Assembly: GCF_014773265.1 (NCBI RefSeq)
Contig: NZ_JACWMY010000002.1
Coordinates: 434,001 to 498,000, forward strand
Direction: 5' to 3'
From: Mucilaginibacter pankratovii
Lineage (GTDB): Bacteria > Bacteroidota > Bacteroidia > Sphingobacteriales > Sphingobacteriaceae
Length of the DNA: 64,000 nucleotides
Shown: positions 53,201-61,767 of the stretch, piece after piece
Numbering within the stretch: the first letter of the stretch is position 1
How the letters are laid out: each line of letters begins with the position of its first letter
Translations under genes and position numbers: made by a program
The notes under the pieces: model-generated
Database searches by the model: none
What the model was told of the DNA's origin: nothing
The model's input: only the letters and a program-made list of their open reading frames with translations

Positions 53201-53458
53201 AGATACCTGTATTCTGTAATTACCATTAACATCGGTCATTGCGCCGTTGCTGGTTCCTTTTTCGCTTACGCTAACGCCAACAAGCGGGGCACCTTTTTCA
53301 TCGAGCACTTTTCCGCTAACTGTTAGCACACTCATTTCCATGCCGATAGCTGAACCGACGGCACTCGCAGCCTTTGAATCTACCGCGACGATAAGTGTAC
53401 AAACAACACTTATCGCAACAGATAGCAGCATCTGTGATGCTTTAATCTTTTTTCTCAT
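50300..53458 (-). CDS. SusC/RagA-family TonB-linked outer-membrane protein
   Basis: Full length at 1,052 residues: signal peptide (about 1-30), carboxypeptidase-regulatory-like domain (about 45-120), SEIVVTALGIKRE, plug (LEGKVAGLDI, KIRLRGQSSFTG, LIVINGLPM, TILKGATAAALYG, IIITTKSG) and a barrel ending FNLNVKF. The TALGIKRE wording marks it as a different SusC branch from the other three in the window. It begins 188 bases after the GntP permease stop on the same strand. No minus-strand terminator is obvious in that gap, although a hairpin at 53542-53563 lies there. Confidence 0.95.
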   Translation of the reverse strand: MRKKIKASQMLLSVAISVVCTLIVAVDSKAASAVGSAIGMEMSVLTVSGKVLDEKGAPLVGVSVSEKGTSNGAMTDVNGNYRIQVSGDNAILLFSYVGYLPKTEPLNGRSTLNITLEPRSNAISEIVVTALGIKRESKKLGYAAENVRVGEITTNRSTNFINSLEGKVAGLDISPPSAGPGGSTKIRLRGQSSFTGDNSPLIVINGLPMSQSPSPTNGYTQSVDLGDNMQQINPDDIESMTILKGATAAALYGSRASNGAIIITTKSGNKNTGIGVEFTSNFTQNQALDFTDFQYEYGQGENNVRPKTQGQAQSSGAWSFGEKFDNALTYQFDGVQRPYAPEKNRISKFFRLANAWSNTIAFSGGNDKGSFRFSYSNQDAQGIVPNNDYHKKIFNLGMNYNFTSKLSAQIYMNYDHENNKNPPVIGIQGSSVTNYMYRYSNSVSLDVLKAAAVDANGNETPTSRFTTLTNPYWIMNKQFTRQTKDHLLGTASLRYQFFDWLYLQGRVNMEYSTSFYEQNAPTGTLANAAAPAGLYNGSYNSNDNSYRALNADFLLGGGHKWGDFSFDATVGGNTFPQSSQGYNVSATNFYVRDFYTLGNGVTNTATFGVTKSTVNSLYGTAEFGYKSYLFINLTGRNDWFSVLSPENNHYFYPSISGSFVFSEMFKTLPSWLSFGKIRASYADVGSANGANPYSNSLTYTVSPNSFNGQPLGSISNTATPNPNLKPFSLKEKEIGFELRMFNSRVNLDVAAYEKRTTNQILGVAISNASGYTSTIVNLGESKTRGMEFQLELVPVKTQNFTWRSAFNTALNTTKVLALANGQQQFTIGTGEFFGSIVHQVGLPYNQILGSTYRRDANGKIIVSGGKPVASATPVLFGSALPKATGGWVNTFTYKKFTLLAHIDYKAGGKLLSSSALNFLREGLSKESLVGREGGVKFDGVNADGTPNTTAVNAEDFYANYRSQNILDPFIYKSDFIKLRNVSLSYDFSKMVKAKFIKGLVLSAVCHNVLIIKKYTPNIDPEAISSSGDILAGYEQSSLPTTRTYGFNLNVKF

Positions 53459-53541
53459 AATTTTAGGTTTATTTAATTTGGTAACTTCTTAATTTAACTC
53501 TTCCTCAAAAATTGGTAAATGCGAAAAAGCCCTTTCTAAGT

Positions 53542-53563
53542 GGCGCTTTAAGCGCCTTTTTTT
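53542..53563. promoter_or_regulatory. Hairpin in the susC leader
   Basis: GGCGCTT (53542-53548) and AAGCGCC (53550-53556) form a tight stem followed on the plus strand by seven T. No plus-strand gene ends here. On the minus strand, where susC is read, the run is upstream of the stem, and a weaker alternative pairing of AAAGCGCC with the later GGGCTTTTT tract is possible. It could be a leader structure or attenuator between gntP-type permease and susC. Confidence 0.3.
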
Positions 53564-53646
53564 GGTTTTAATGTAGTTTTTTCTTCATGTTGATGTAGGG
53601 GTTTAGTTGTTAATTGGTTTAATGCACATTTATTGAATGATATATT

Positions 53647-54963
53647 TTATAGTAAACAATTTAGTGCCGATACGCCCGCAAGGCCGATCACCGATACCAG
53701 GCTTTCCATCACCGTCCACGAGCGCAGCGTTTCTTTTACTGACAGCCCGAAATATTCCTTGCAGAGCCAAAAGGCCGTATCATTTACATGCGAGCCAAAT
53801 AAGCTGCCGGCGCCAATAGCCAGCACCAGCAAATTGGTATTGATCCCTGCATGCTGTGCAATTGGAAATAAAACACCAGCGGCAGTTACCCCAGCTACGG
53901 TGGCCGAGCCCAGGCAAAGGCGTAAACAGGCTGTTGCCAGCCAGGCAAGTAACAAAGGCGGCATTGCGCTTTGTACCAGCATTACAGCAAGCGCATCACT
54001 TAGCCGGCTATCTACAAATATTTGCTTTAGCGCCCCGGCACTGCCTATAATGAGCAACACCATGGCTATATCTTTTACGGCGCACACATACCCTTCCATT
54101 ATCTTAGCCAGGGGCCGCCCTTTTTGCAGGCCGAGGGTATAGGTGCTGATAACTACAGTGAGCAGCATGGCAATAATTGGTTCGCCCAGCCATTGTGCTA
54201 TAGTTTTTATTACGGGCGGCGCCACAAAAAGTACCGGCAGCACATATGCCAGGCAGATGAGGATCACAGGTAAAAGCGAGGATAAGATACTGTTAGCAAT
54301 ACCCGGTAATTCGTTATCGGGCAACGGGGCCTGGCTGTTTGCAAACCTCAAACCTTTTGATCCTATATTTTTTAGTGTGCCTGCAAATATTGGCCCCGCA
54401 ATGATTATAGCCGGGATAGCGATCACCAAGCCGTAGCCAAATGTTTTAATGATATCCGCATGAAAAACGCTGATAAGCGTCATTGGCGATGGATGCGGTG
54501 GTAAAAAGCCATGCATTACAGATAAAGCCGTAAGCATTGGCATACCTACATACAGCAGGGGCAAGCGGTAGCTGGAAGCAACTGAAAAAATAATAGGCAC
54601 CAACAGTATAAACCCTACGTTGTAGTACAGCGGGATACCTACAATAAAGCCGGTTAGCGCCATGGCATAGGTTACGTACTTGGCTCCAAACAGGTCGTGC
54701 ATAAAATGGGCGATGCGCTGGGCGGCACCGCTTTCGGCAACCAGTTTACCCAGCATGGCCCCTAATACTATAATAATGGCCACCGACCCCAAAGTATCGC
54801 CAAGCCCTTTATTTATCGAAGCGATAACTTTTGCGAACGGCATGCCGAACAGGCAACCAGCCAGCAGCGCCACGATGATAAAGGCAAGGAATGCGTTAAC
54901 CTTTGCCCAGGTTATAAGCGTTACCAGCAGCAGAATACAAAAGATGAGTACAAATATCATCAT
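53647..54963 (-). CDS. GntP-family gluconate/aldonate:H+ symporter
   Basis: A 438-residue inner-membrane protein with about 12-14 hydrophobic helices. Family signatures are GSVAIIIVLGAMLGKLVAESGAAQRI, GIPLYYNVGFILLVP and HGFLPPHPSP. GntP permeases take up gluconate and related aldonic acids. The gene starts 20 bases after the pentonate dehydratase stop and is the last member of that operon before susC. Its presence suggests that the pathway is fed with preformed sugar acids from the periplasm, such as arabinonate or xylonate, not only with sugars oxidised in the cytoplasm. Confidence 0.93.
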   Translation of the reverse strand: MMIFVLIFCILLLVTLITWAKVNAFLAFIIVALLAGCLFGMPFAKVIASINKGLGDTLGSVAIIIVLGAMLGKLVAESGAAQRIAHFMHDLFGAKYVTYAMALTGFIVGIPLYYNVGFILLVPIIFSVASSYRLPLLYVGMPMLTALSVMHGFLPPHPSPMTLISVFHADIIKTFGYGLVIAIPAIIIAGPIFAGTLKNIGSKGLRFANSQAPLPDNELPGIANSILSSLLPVILICLAYVLPVLFVAPPVIKTIAQWLGEPIIAMLLTVVISTYTLGLQKGRPLAKIMEGYVCAVKDIAMVLLIIGSAGALKQIFVDSRLSDALAVMLVQSAMPPLLLAWLATACLRLCLGSATVAGVTAAGVLFPIAQHAGINTNLLVLAIGAGSLFGSHVNDTAFWLCKEYFGLSVKETLRSWTVMESLVSVIGLAGVSALNCLL

Positions 54964-54983
54964 GGCTAATCAGCTCTATCTTA

Positions 54984-56699
54984 TTAATGAGAATCGCGCG
55001 TTACAACCGACCCGGAATTCCCTACCAGGAAATCAAGATCGGCCCCTTTATCGGCCTGCTGCACATGGCGCTGGTACATCGATACATACCCCCTATCGGT
55101 ATGGTAAGCTGGTTTCTGCCACAACAGCCTCCGTCGGTCCAGTTCGGCATCATCAACCAGCAGGTCAATTCTTCTTGCAGGTACATCCAGGCAAATCATA
55201 TCACCGTTTTCTACCAATGCCAGGTTTCCGCCAATGGCCGACTCCGGCGATACATGTAGTATAACTGTACCATAAGCAGTACCGCTCATCCGCCCGTCGG
55301 AGATCCTCACCATGTCTCTAACACCTTTTTCCAGTAGTTTCTGAGGGAGTATCATGTTTCCCACTTCGGGCATACCCGGGTAGCCTACCGGGCCAACGCC
55401 TTTCAGCACCATTACGCAGGTTTCGTCTATATCAAGCTCCGGGTCATCAATTCTGGCGTGGTAATCTTCCATCGTTTCAAAAACCACCGCCCTGCCGGTG
55501 TGCTGCATCAGCGCCGGTGTTGCTGCGGAGGGTTTGATAACCGCGCCGTTAATGGCCAGGTTGCCTTTTAAAACAGCTATGCCTGCCTCGGGGATAATGG
55601 GGTTATTGTAACCGGCTATAACTTCATTATTATAACAGGTACTGTTATCGCTTATATTCTCCGCGTGAGATTTACCTGTCACGGTTATCGCGCCCATATC
55701 CAGTTCTTTACTCAGTTCTTTCAATATCACCGGCAAGCCACCTGCATAGTAAAAATCTTCCATCAGGTATTTGCCCGATGGCATGAGGTTTAGCAACAAT
55801 GGGATCTTGCTTCCCAGCTTGTCGAAATCGTCGATACTCAGATCAACACCAACCCGCCCGGCAATTGCGGTGAGATGTATAATGAAATTGGTAGAACCGC
55901 CAATTGCGGCGTTTACTTTAATTGCATTTTCAAAAGCCGAACGGGTAAGTATTTTTGATATGGTTAACCCTTCTTTCACCATCTCGACAATGCGCCTGCC
56001 GGATAATTGTGCTATCACTTTCCTCCTCGAATCTACTGCCGGGGTGGCCGCGCCCTGCGATAGGCACATCCCAAGGGATTCTACCATACACGCCATGGTT
56101 GAAGCCGTGCCCATTGTCATACAATGCCCTGCGCTTCTCGACATGCAGGACTCGGCAAAAAGATAATCATCATTGGTTATTTTCCCCGTTTTCAGGTCCT
56201 CTGTCAGTTTCCAAACCGCCGTTCCCGATCCGATATCGGTGCCACGGTACTTGCCGTTCAGCATCGGGCCGCCCGGTACCACAATGGTTGGCAAGCCAAC
56301 ACTCGCAGCACCCATCATGGTTGATGGTGTAGTTTTATCGCAGCCGGTAAGCAGTACCACCCCATCAATAGGGTTTCCACGGATCGACTCCTCGGCATCC
56401 ATACTGGCCAAATTCCTAAAAAGCATTGCGGTTGGTTTAAGCAGTGTTTCGCCCAGCGACATAATGGGGAATTCTACCGGGAAACCACCTGCCTCCAATA
56501 CGCCACGCTTAACAGATTCTGCTATATCGCGAAAATGGGCGTTACATGGCGTTAATTCCGACCAGGTGTTGCATATGCCAATTACCGGCCTGCCGTCAAA
56601 CATGTCGGTAGGCATTCCCTGGTTTTTCATCCAGCTTCTGTAGAAAAAACCCATTTTTCCTGTTTTTCCAAACCAATCCGAACTTCTAAATTGTGACAT
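54984..56699 (-). CDS. IlvD/Edd-family pentonate dehydratase, probably L-arabinonate dehydratase
   Basis: A 571-residue cytoplasmic iron-sulfur enzyme. The three cysteines expected to hold the [2Fe-2S] cluster are C52 (ELTPCNAH), C120 (LTGCDKTTP) and C193 (SAGHCMTMG), with family spacing; the serine in SDGRMSGTAYG near residue 473 is the likely catalytic base. The opening YRSWMKNQG, FDGRPVIGICNTWSELTPC is characteristic of the arabinonate/xylonate dehydratase branch, not of dihydroxyacid dehydratase for branched-chain amino acids. It would convert L-arabinonate (or D-xylonate) to the 2-keto-3-deoxy acid. It lies between the aldehyde dehydrogenase and GntP genes with gaps of about 20 bases. 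Which pentonate is preferred cannot be read from sequence. Confidence 0.9.
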   Translation of the reverse strand: MSQFRSSDWFGKTGKMGFFYRSWMKNQGMPTDMFDGRPVIGICNTWSELTPCNAHFRDIAESVKRGVLEAGGFPVEFPIMSLGETLLKPTAMLFRNLASMDAEESIRGNPIDGVVLLTGCDKTTPSTMMGAASVGLPTIVVPGGPMLNGKYRGTDIGSGTAVWKLTEDLKTGKITNDDYLFAESCMSRSAGHCMTMGTASTMACMVESLGMCLSQGAATPAVDSRRKVIAQLSGRRIVEMVKEGLTISKILTRSAFENAIKVNAAIGGSTNFIIHLTAIAGRVGVDLSIDDFDKLGSKIPLLLNLMPSGKYLMEDFYYAGGLPVILKELSKELDMGAITVTGKSHAENISDNSTCYNNEVIAGYNNPIIPEAGIAVLKGNLAINGAVIKPSAATPALMQHTGRAVVFETMEDYHARIDDPELDIDETCVMVLKGVGPVGYPGMPEVGNMILPQKLLEKGVRDMVRISDGRMSGTAYGTVILHVSPESAIGGNLALVENGDMICLDVPARRIDLLVDDAELDRRRLLWQKPAYHTDRGYVSMYQRHVQQADKGADLDFLVGNSGSVVTRDSH

Positions 56700-56721
56700 T
56701 GTTTATTCTTTTATTATTAGT

Positions 56722-58314
56722 TTATATAGAGGTATTGTTGAAATTGCCGTTTACCCGGCGCCAAATCCCAAGCACGTTACTATCTTTTAATTCATCGGGC
56801 AGTAAAGCCTGCGGCATACCCTGGTAACAAACCGGCCTGGTGAAGCGGTAAATTGCCCCGGTGCCTACAGACGTACTGCGGGCATCAGTTGTAGCAGGGT
56901 AAGGGCCGCCGTGGACCATGGGTTCTACCACTTCCACACCGGTTGGGTAGCCGTTGATAATAAGCCGGCCAACTTTAGTTTCCAGTACATCCAGCAGGGT
57001 TTTATATGCCGGGAGCTCGTCTTCGGTGCCATGTACGGTTGCAGTAAGATGGCCAGACAGGCCTTCTACAAAGGCTACCATTTCTGATGGAGAGGTAGTG
57101 GTTATCACTATCGCAGACGGACCAAACAATTCTTCTTCCAGTTGCGGGTGCTGGTTAAACTCTTGTAAGCTTGTTTTGAAGAGCACGGGCGACTGGCGCT
57201 GCGGATCATTCGTCACCTCCCCTTCTGCAAGGATTTGCAATTCCTTAATGGCGCTTCTGATTGACACACCAGCACGGTATGCGCCGGTTATTGCCTGCGT
57301 TAACATTACCCCACCCGGGGCAGCATTTATATTATTTGTTAATTCCTGGTGGAATAACACATCGTTGTTATCTGATTCATGTATCAACAAACCCGGGTTT
57401 GTGCAAAACTGCCCAACTCCGAGGGTAAGCGCGTTTACATAACCAGCAGCTATAGTACTGCGCCGCTCTTTTAACGCTTGCGGCAATACAAAAACAGGAT
57501 TACTGCTTCCCATTTCGGCAAAAACCGGGATAGGCTCGGGCCTTGCAGCGGCAGCGTTGAATATTAATTTTCCAACGCGATAAGAGCCTGTAAAAGCAAT
57601 TGCTTTAATTGCAGGGCTATTGGTAAGTGCTATGCCCACCTCCGCCCTCTCGCCCTGAAGCAGGGAGAAATACCCCGGCGGCATGTCACTGGCAACACAT
57701 GCCGCAACTATAGCCTTACCTACTATTTCGCAGGTTGCCGGATGGCCTGGATGGGCTTTAAACACCACGGGGCAGCCTGCAGCTATCGCGCTCACCGTAT
57801 CTCCGCCGGCGGCCGAAAAGGCAAGCGGGAAGTTACTGGCTCCAAATACTGCTATCGGTCCAATTGGCCGCTGCATCGAGCGGATATCTGGCCTTGGCGC
57901 GGGTTTGCGCTGTAGGTCGCCGGTATCTATTTTGGCGTCCACCCAATTGCCTTCTCTCAACAACTTAGCGAACAACTTAGCCTGGTTTATGGTGCGGGCC
58001 AGTTCGCCCTCTATCCGCACAGTGGTTAGCGCGGTTTCCAGGCAGGCCATTTGAATGAGCTGCGGGCCGGCCTTTTCCAATTCCAATGCAATTGCATCTA
58101 AAAAACGGGCTTTTTCTATACCCGTTTTATTCCGGGTTATTACAAAATCCCTTTGTGCGGCAGCCACAGCCATGGTGATATCTTCTGCCGAGGCATTGAA
58201 AAAGCGCAGGTCGAGGTTTTCTCCCGAAGTACGGTTCACCGCATAAAAATATTCGATGCCCGAAGTGATACTTTGGCCGTCTATCAGTTGCTTGCCTTCG
58301 AAATTCATCATCAT
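56722..58314 (-). CDS. 2-oxoglutarate semialdehyde dehydrogenase (KGSA dehydrogenase)
   Basis: A 530-residue NAD(P)-dependent aldehyde dehydrogenase. It has GASNFPLAFS, the cofactor loop FTGSYRVGKL, the general base E267 in FAEMGSSNP and the catalytic cysteine C304 in GQFCTNPG. These motifs, with the serine-asparagine pair after the glutamate, match the 2-oxoglutarate semialdehyde dehydrogenases of sugar-acid operons (EC 1.2.1.26). It carries out the last step of the non-phosphorylative pentose route, giving 2-oxoglutarate. Its first ATG overlaps the stop of the FAH-family gene by one base (TAATG), so translation is probably coupled. Two further ATG codons follow in frame immediately. Confidence 0.92.
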   Translation of the reverse strand: MMMNFEGKQLIDGQSITSGIEYFYAVNRTSGENLDLRFFNASAEDITMAVAAAQRDFVITRNKTGIEKARFLDAIALELEKAGPQLIQMACLETALTTVRIEGELARTINQAKLFAKLLREGNWVDAKIDTGDLQRKPAPRPDIRSMQRPIGPIAVFGASNFPLAFSAAGGDTVSAIAAGCPVVFKAHPGHPATCEIVGKAIVAACVASDMPPGYFSLLQGERAEVGIALTNSPAIKAIAFTGSYRVGKLIFNAAAARPEPIPVFAEMGSSNPVFVLPQALKERRSTIAAGYVNALTLGVGQFCTNPGLLIHESDNNDVLFHQELTNNINAAPGGVMLTQAITGAYRAGVSIRSAIKELQILAEGEVTNDPQRQSPVLFKTSLQEFNQHPQLEEELFGPSAIVITTTSPSEMVAFVEGLSGHLTATVHGTEDELPAYKTLLDVLETKVGRLIINGYPTGVEVVEPMVHGGPYPATTDARSTSVGTGAIYRFTRPVCYQGMPQALLPDELKDSNVLGIWRRVNGNFNNTSI

Positions 58315-59150
58315 TATTCCCCTACCCGGTTTGTAAGTGTGCCTATATTGCTGATGGTGATATTGATAACATCGCCATAATTCAGCGTGAACGAATCGGG
58401 CGGTACAATGCCTGTACCTGTCATCAGGTATGCACCAACCGGGAAAGACATTTCCATAAAAAGGTATTTTGCCAGTTCCTGGTGGGCACGTTTCATCCTG
58501 CTGATCAAAATTTCATCAGCAAACATTTGCTCATCGCCCCTTAAAATCTCCAGTTGGATCTTAGTATCGTGAGAGATCGGCGCACCCGGCACATAAAGGC
58601 AAGGGCCCACGGCTGCCGCGCCATCATATGATTTTGCCTGTGGCAGGTACAGGGGGTTTTCGCCTTCAATATCCCTTGATGACATATCATTACCTATCAT
58701 GTACCCTTCGATAGCACCTGTACTGCAAATAAAAAGCACGAGTTCCGGCTCGGGGACGTTCCATTTCGAATCCTTACGGATGCGTACGGTTCCGCCTGTA
58801 CCAACCGCGCGGTAGCCCGGAGATTTAAAAAATATTTCGGGGCGTTCGGCGTTGTAAACCCTTGAGTAGAAATCGCCGCCACCGGCGTCTTTAGATTCTT
58901 CCATACGAGCATCCATACTGCGCAGATAGGTTACGCCCGATGCCCAGATCTCCTGGTTACCAATAGGTGCGCCCGGGTTCTCCAGGTCGGCCGATAATGC
59001 AGGATTGGCGGGTAGGTTTTGAATATCATTCAGCACCGCGTTATGCAGCCCTTCCCGGTTTATAAAACTGTCCCAGTTCCATTCCGGCGAGCTGTAAAGC
59101 AGGCCCGAGTGTTTTACAATAACTTTATCGTTGGTTTTAAAAATATGCAT
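58314..59150 (-). CDS. FAH-family 2-keto-3-deoxypentonate dehydratase
   Basis: A 278-residue cytoplasmic protein of the fumarylacetoacetate hydrolase superfamily. Metal ligands are visible as E134 and E136 (PEPELVLF) and D155 (GNDMSSRD), followed by [11 protein letters not shown]. In an operon with a pentonate dehydratase and KGSA dehydrogenase, this family supplies the dehydratase that turns 2-keto-3-deoxypentonate into 2-oxoglutarate semialdehyde. A hydrolase or aldolase-like role is possible in principle, but the operon context is strong. First gene of its operon; the shared promoter-like block (59231-59294) lies just upstream. Confidence 0.88.
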   Translation of the reverse strand: MHIFKTNDKVIVKHSGLLYSSPEWNWDSFINREGLHNAVLNDIQNLPANPALSADLENPGAPIGNQEIWASGVTYLRSMDARMEESKDAGGGDFYSRVYNAERPEIFFKSPGYRAVGTGGTVRIRKDSKWNVPEPELVLFICSTGAIEGYMIGNDMSSRDIEGENPLYLPQAKSYDGAAAVGPCLYVPGAPISHDTKIQLEILRGDEQMFADEILISRMKRAHQELAKYLFMEMSFPVGAYLMTGTGIVPPDSFTLNYGDVINITISNIGTLTNRVGE

Positions 59151-59230
59151 AGCAGTTTATTATATGCCGCGTTTTGCGGTATTAATTATTGGGTTAAAAA
59201 AATTGGTTCGTTCGGTTAACTGGTTACATT

Positions 59231-59294
59231 ACAAAGAATGTTAAAGCAAATCGCTTTATCTTCTAAAAAACCACAGCGATGATTTTTACACAAA
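59231..59294 (-). promoter_or_regulatory. Shared promoter-like block, pentonate operon
   Basis: On the minus strand TTTGTGTAAAAATCATCGCTGT (59294-59273) is followed after 32 bases by CATTCTTTGT (59240-59231). The block at 62871-62808 has the same two elements at exactly the same spacing, with two mismatches in the first. The first element ends 123 bases before the FAH-gene start codon (129 in the other copy). Probably an activator site and a promoter used by the neighbouring AraC-family regulator. Confidence 0.6.
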
Positions 59295-59319
59295 AAATTA
59301 CTTAGCTCATATTCACTCT

Positions 59320-60444
59320 TTATCCTTCAACGGCGTCAGGCACAGTGGCTTCATCACCTCTTGTAGTTGGTTTTTTATGCCAGTAAGAGGCCAATAAGGA
59401 GCCGGTAATATTCATCAGGGTAGAAAAGATAACCGGGGCAAGGCCAAGCGTGCCTATTTTGCCCATCCCCTTTGCCAGCCCTGCCGCCATACCGCCGTTT
59501 TGCATCCCAACTTCTATGGCAATGGTGCGGCAGTCGCGCTCTTCCATTCCAAACAGTTTTGCCGACCAAAAGCCAAGCAAATAGCCGCCAATATTGTGCA
59601 GTAACACCAATACGGCCAGTAATAACCCAACTTTAAGCAGGCTATCGCGGCCCGCGGCCGTTATGATAATAATGATGCAGATAATACCCCCCATCGATAC
59701 CAATGGCATCACTTTTTTAAGCCAGGTTGCACGCCCCTTAGCAACAGATGAAAAAAGCAACCCCAGGGCAATAGGTATCATTACCATTTTAAAAATATCC
59801 GCAACCATGAGCCAAGGATCAATTTTAATGAGCGGGCCCGCGAGTAAATTCATCAAAAAGGGTGTAACAACCGGCGAAAGCAGCGTGGAGATACTGGTAA
59901 TGGTAACCGACAGCGCGAGGTTCGCTTTAGCCAGATAGGATACTACGTTAGATGCCATACCATTGGGGCAACAACCAATGAGTATGATACCGGCAGCTAC
60001 CTCGGGCGGCATGGCCGCGAATTTTACGCTGAGGGTGGCAATGCTAAAGCCGAGCAGCGGCATAATAATAAAATGGCTCACCACCCCTATCAAAATCCCT
60101 TTTGGTGCCTTCAATACCCCAAGGAAATCCCTATAATGCATAGAGGTGCCCATGCCAAACATAATGAGCTGGATAAGGGGAATGATCAGTGTAGCGTATT
60201 TAAAGTCGCCATAGCTGATGAACAGCGCAGGATAATAAAGCGCCATTGCCGCCGCTCCGAATATAACTATGGTATAAGCAAAGCTTTTGGTTTTTGGATA
60301 GGCACGTGCACTTATGGCCAGCAGTAAAAAAAAAGCAAGCACATAGGGGCCGGCATAGGCCAGCCCCCTAAATGTTATCGTTAATACCAACGTGGCAAAT
60401 ACGGCTACAGCCAAAACCGTGGTTATTTTGCAGAAGGTGCTCAT
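59320..60444 (-). CDS. BASS-family (bile acid:sodium symporter-like) transporter
   Basis: A 374-residue inner-membrane protein with about ten helices. The ATG at 60444 is preferred over a GTG at 60477 because it gives a 13-base gap after the enolase-family stop and starts just before the first helix. Family features are GMGTSMHYRDF, the discontinuous-helix motif LIGCCPNGMASNVVSYLAKAN and EVGMQNGGMAAGLA. BASS proteins transport organic anions with sodium, and some carry pyruvate or other 2-oxo acids. As third gene after an exported lyase and an exported dehydratase, it probably imports the acid produced by them. The exact solute is inference. Confidence 0.85.
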   Translation of the reverse strand: MSTFCKITTVLAVAVFATLVLTITFRGLAYAGPYVLAFFLLLAISARAYPKTKSFAYTIVIFGAAAMALYYPALFISYGDFKYATLIIPLIQLIMFGMGTSMHYRDFLGVLKAPKGILIGVVSHFIIMPLLGFSIATLSVKFAAMPPEVAAGIILIGCCPNGMASNVVSYLAKANLALSVTITSISTLLSPVVTPFLMNLLAGPLIKIDPWLMVADIFKMVMIPIALGLLFSSVAKGRATWLKKVMPLVSMGGIICIIIIITAAGRDSLLKVGLLLAVLVLLHNIGGYLLGFWSAKLFGMEERDCRTIAIEVGMQNGGMAAGLAKGMGKIGTLGLAPVIFSTLMNITGSLLASYWHKKPTTRGDEATVPDAVEG

Positions 60445-60457
60445 GCGCACACCATCA

Positions 60458-61741
60458 TCAGGCAAAGAAAGGTACACCGGGCATGGCGTATTTTTTTAGC
60501 CCCTCTTCGTTTATCTCTACACCTACCCCCGGCTTATCAGATAGCACCAGGAAGCCTTTTTCGATAAATGGCTTATCGTAAGTAACTATTTCTTTCCACT
60601 TAGGTTCGGTATCGCTCAGCGTTTGCCACTCCATAATGTGAAAGTTTGGTACGGATGCGCAAACGTGCGCGGTAGCCATCGCACCCAGGAACGAACCCAC
60701 CATATGCGGCGAAAATGGCACATAGTATAAGTTGGCCAGGTTGGCTATCCGCTGCCCCTCGCCTAAGCCACCACATTTCTGCAGATCGGGCATTACAATA
60801 TCTATCGCAGCTTCCGAGAGCAGCCTGGTATAACCATACGCCAGGTAAAAATTCTCTCCGGCGCAAATAGGTGTAGAGGTTTCCTGCGTTACCGATTTGT
60901 AAACATCAATATTATCTGCTGGTATAGGTTCTTCCAGCCACATCAAGTTAAGGGGCTCCATCATTTTGGCAACCCTTCGACCAGTGGTTGCATCATAGCG
61001 GCCATGCATATCTACGCAAATATCTATATGCGGCCCTACTTCTTTCCTTACCGCTGCGATGGCATTGTACATCCTGTCCAGTTCGGCGTTGCTGGCCGTC
61101 CAGTTATAGCGGTCAAACTTATTCGGGTCGCGCCCATCGTCTATATCAAATTTCACAGCAGTATACCCCCGATCGATAGCGCCACGGGCGGCCTTGGCAT
61201 AGTCTTTAGGTGTAGGATGCGTAGCCGTATATAATTCCGTATCGCAATACACCCGGCATTTATCCCGGTATTTACCGCCCAATAGCTGGTAAACCGGCAC
61301 CCCCAGGGCTTTGCCCATAAGATCCCAAAGTGCGGCCTCTATGGCCGTTAATACCGCTACAAACATGCCCGACTGCGCCCCGCCAAAAAAGTTCGCTTTG
61401 CGTATTTCTTCGGCTATGCGGTTGGGGTTTAGCGGGCTACGCCCCTTCAGGAAAAACTCCAGCCGTTTAACCAGGTAATAAGTACCGGCAATGGCATCAA
61501 CCCCTTCGCCCGAGCCCCATATGCCCTGGTTAGTATATATCTTCACAAAAAGCCCGCCGCCGGCATATGCGCACTTAACTTCGGTAATTTTGAGGTCGGC
61601 CGGAGATGATGCCTGCGATGTGCGTTCTTTGGCATCTATTAACCCCTGCCCAAATGTTTTACTCAGCGGTGCTGCCAGCGCAGCCGCACCGGCTATGGAA
61701 GCTTTCGTAAGAAAGCTGCGCCTGTTTTGATTGTTTGACAT
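60458..61741 (-). CDS. Tat-exported enolase-superfamily acid-sugar dehydratase
   Basis: A 427-residue member of the mandelate racemase/muconate lactonizing group. The N-terminus has a twin-arginine signal, NRRSFLTKA (R7, R8), then a hydrophobic stretch with GAAALAAP, so it should be exported folded. The capping domain covers about residues 50-165 and the barrel about 170-395. Metal ligands are D244 (CVDMHG), E270 (WLEEP) and E296 (CAGENF); H246 and H346 (SPHMVGS) are acid/base candidates. This pattern is that of galactonate/mannonate-type dehydratases, which make 2-keto-3-deoxy acids. Lies 26 bases after the RraA-like gene. Export of such an enzyme is unusual; the substrate is unknown but an aldonate is likely. 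Confidence 0.85.
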   Translation of the reverse strand: MSNNQNRRSFLTKASIAGAAALAAPLSKTFGQGLIDAKERTSQASSPADLKITEVKCAYAGGGLFVKIYTNQGIWGSGEGVDAIAGTYYLVKRLEFFLKGRSPLNPNRIAEEIRKANFFGGAQSGMFVAVLTAIEAALWDLMGKALGVPVYQLLGGKYRDKCRVYCDTELYTATHPTPKDYAKAARGAIDRGYTAVKFDIDDGRDPNKFDRYNWTASNAELDRMYNAIAAVRKEVGPHIDICVDMHGRYDATTGRRVAKMMEPLNLMWLEEPIPADNIDVYKSVTQETSTPICAGENFYLAYGYTRLLSEAAIDIVMPDLQKCGGLGEGQRIANLANLYYVPFSPHMVGSFLGAMATAHVCASVPNFHIMEWQTLSDTEPKWKEIVTYDKPFIEKGFLVLSDKPGVGVEINEEGLKKYAMPGVPFFA

Positions 61742-61767
61742 AATTTTATAATTAGCGATAGATTTAT

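Noticed and set aside
53542..53563. Intrinsic terminator on the plus strand
   Set aside because: The stem plus T-run looks like one, but no plus-strand gene lies upstream to be terminated.
54984..56699. Dihydroxyacid dehydratase of branched-chain amino acid synthesis
   Set aside because: The N-terminal wording, cysteine spacing and operon partners fit pentonate dehydratases instead.
60445..60477. GTG start for the BASS transporter
   Set aside because: It would overlap the enolase-family gene, and the ATG at 60444 begins just before the first helix.
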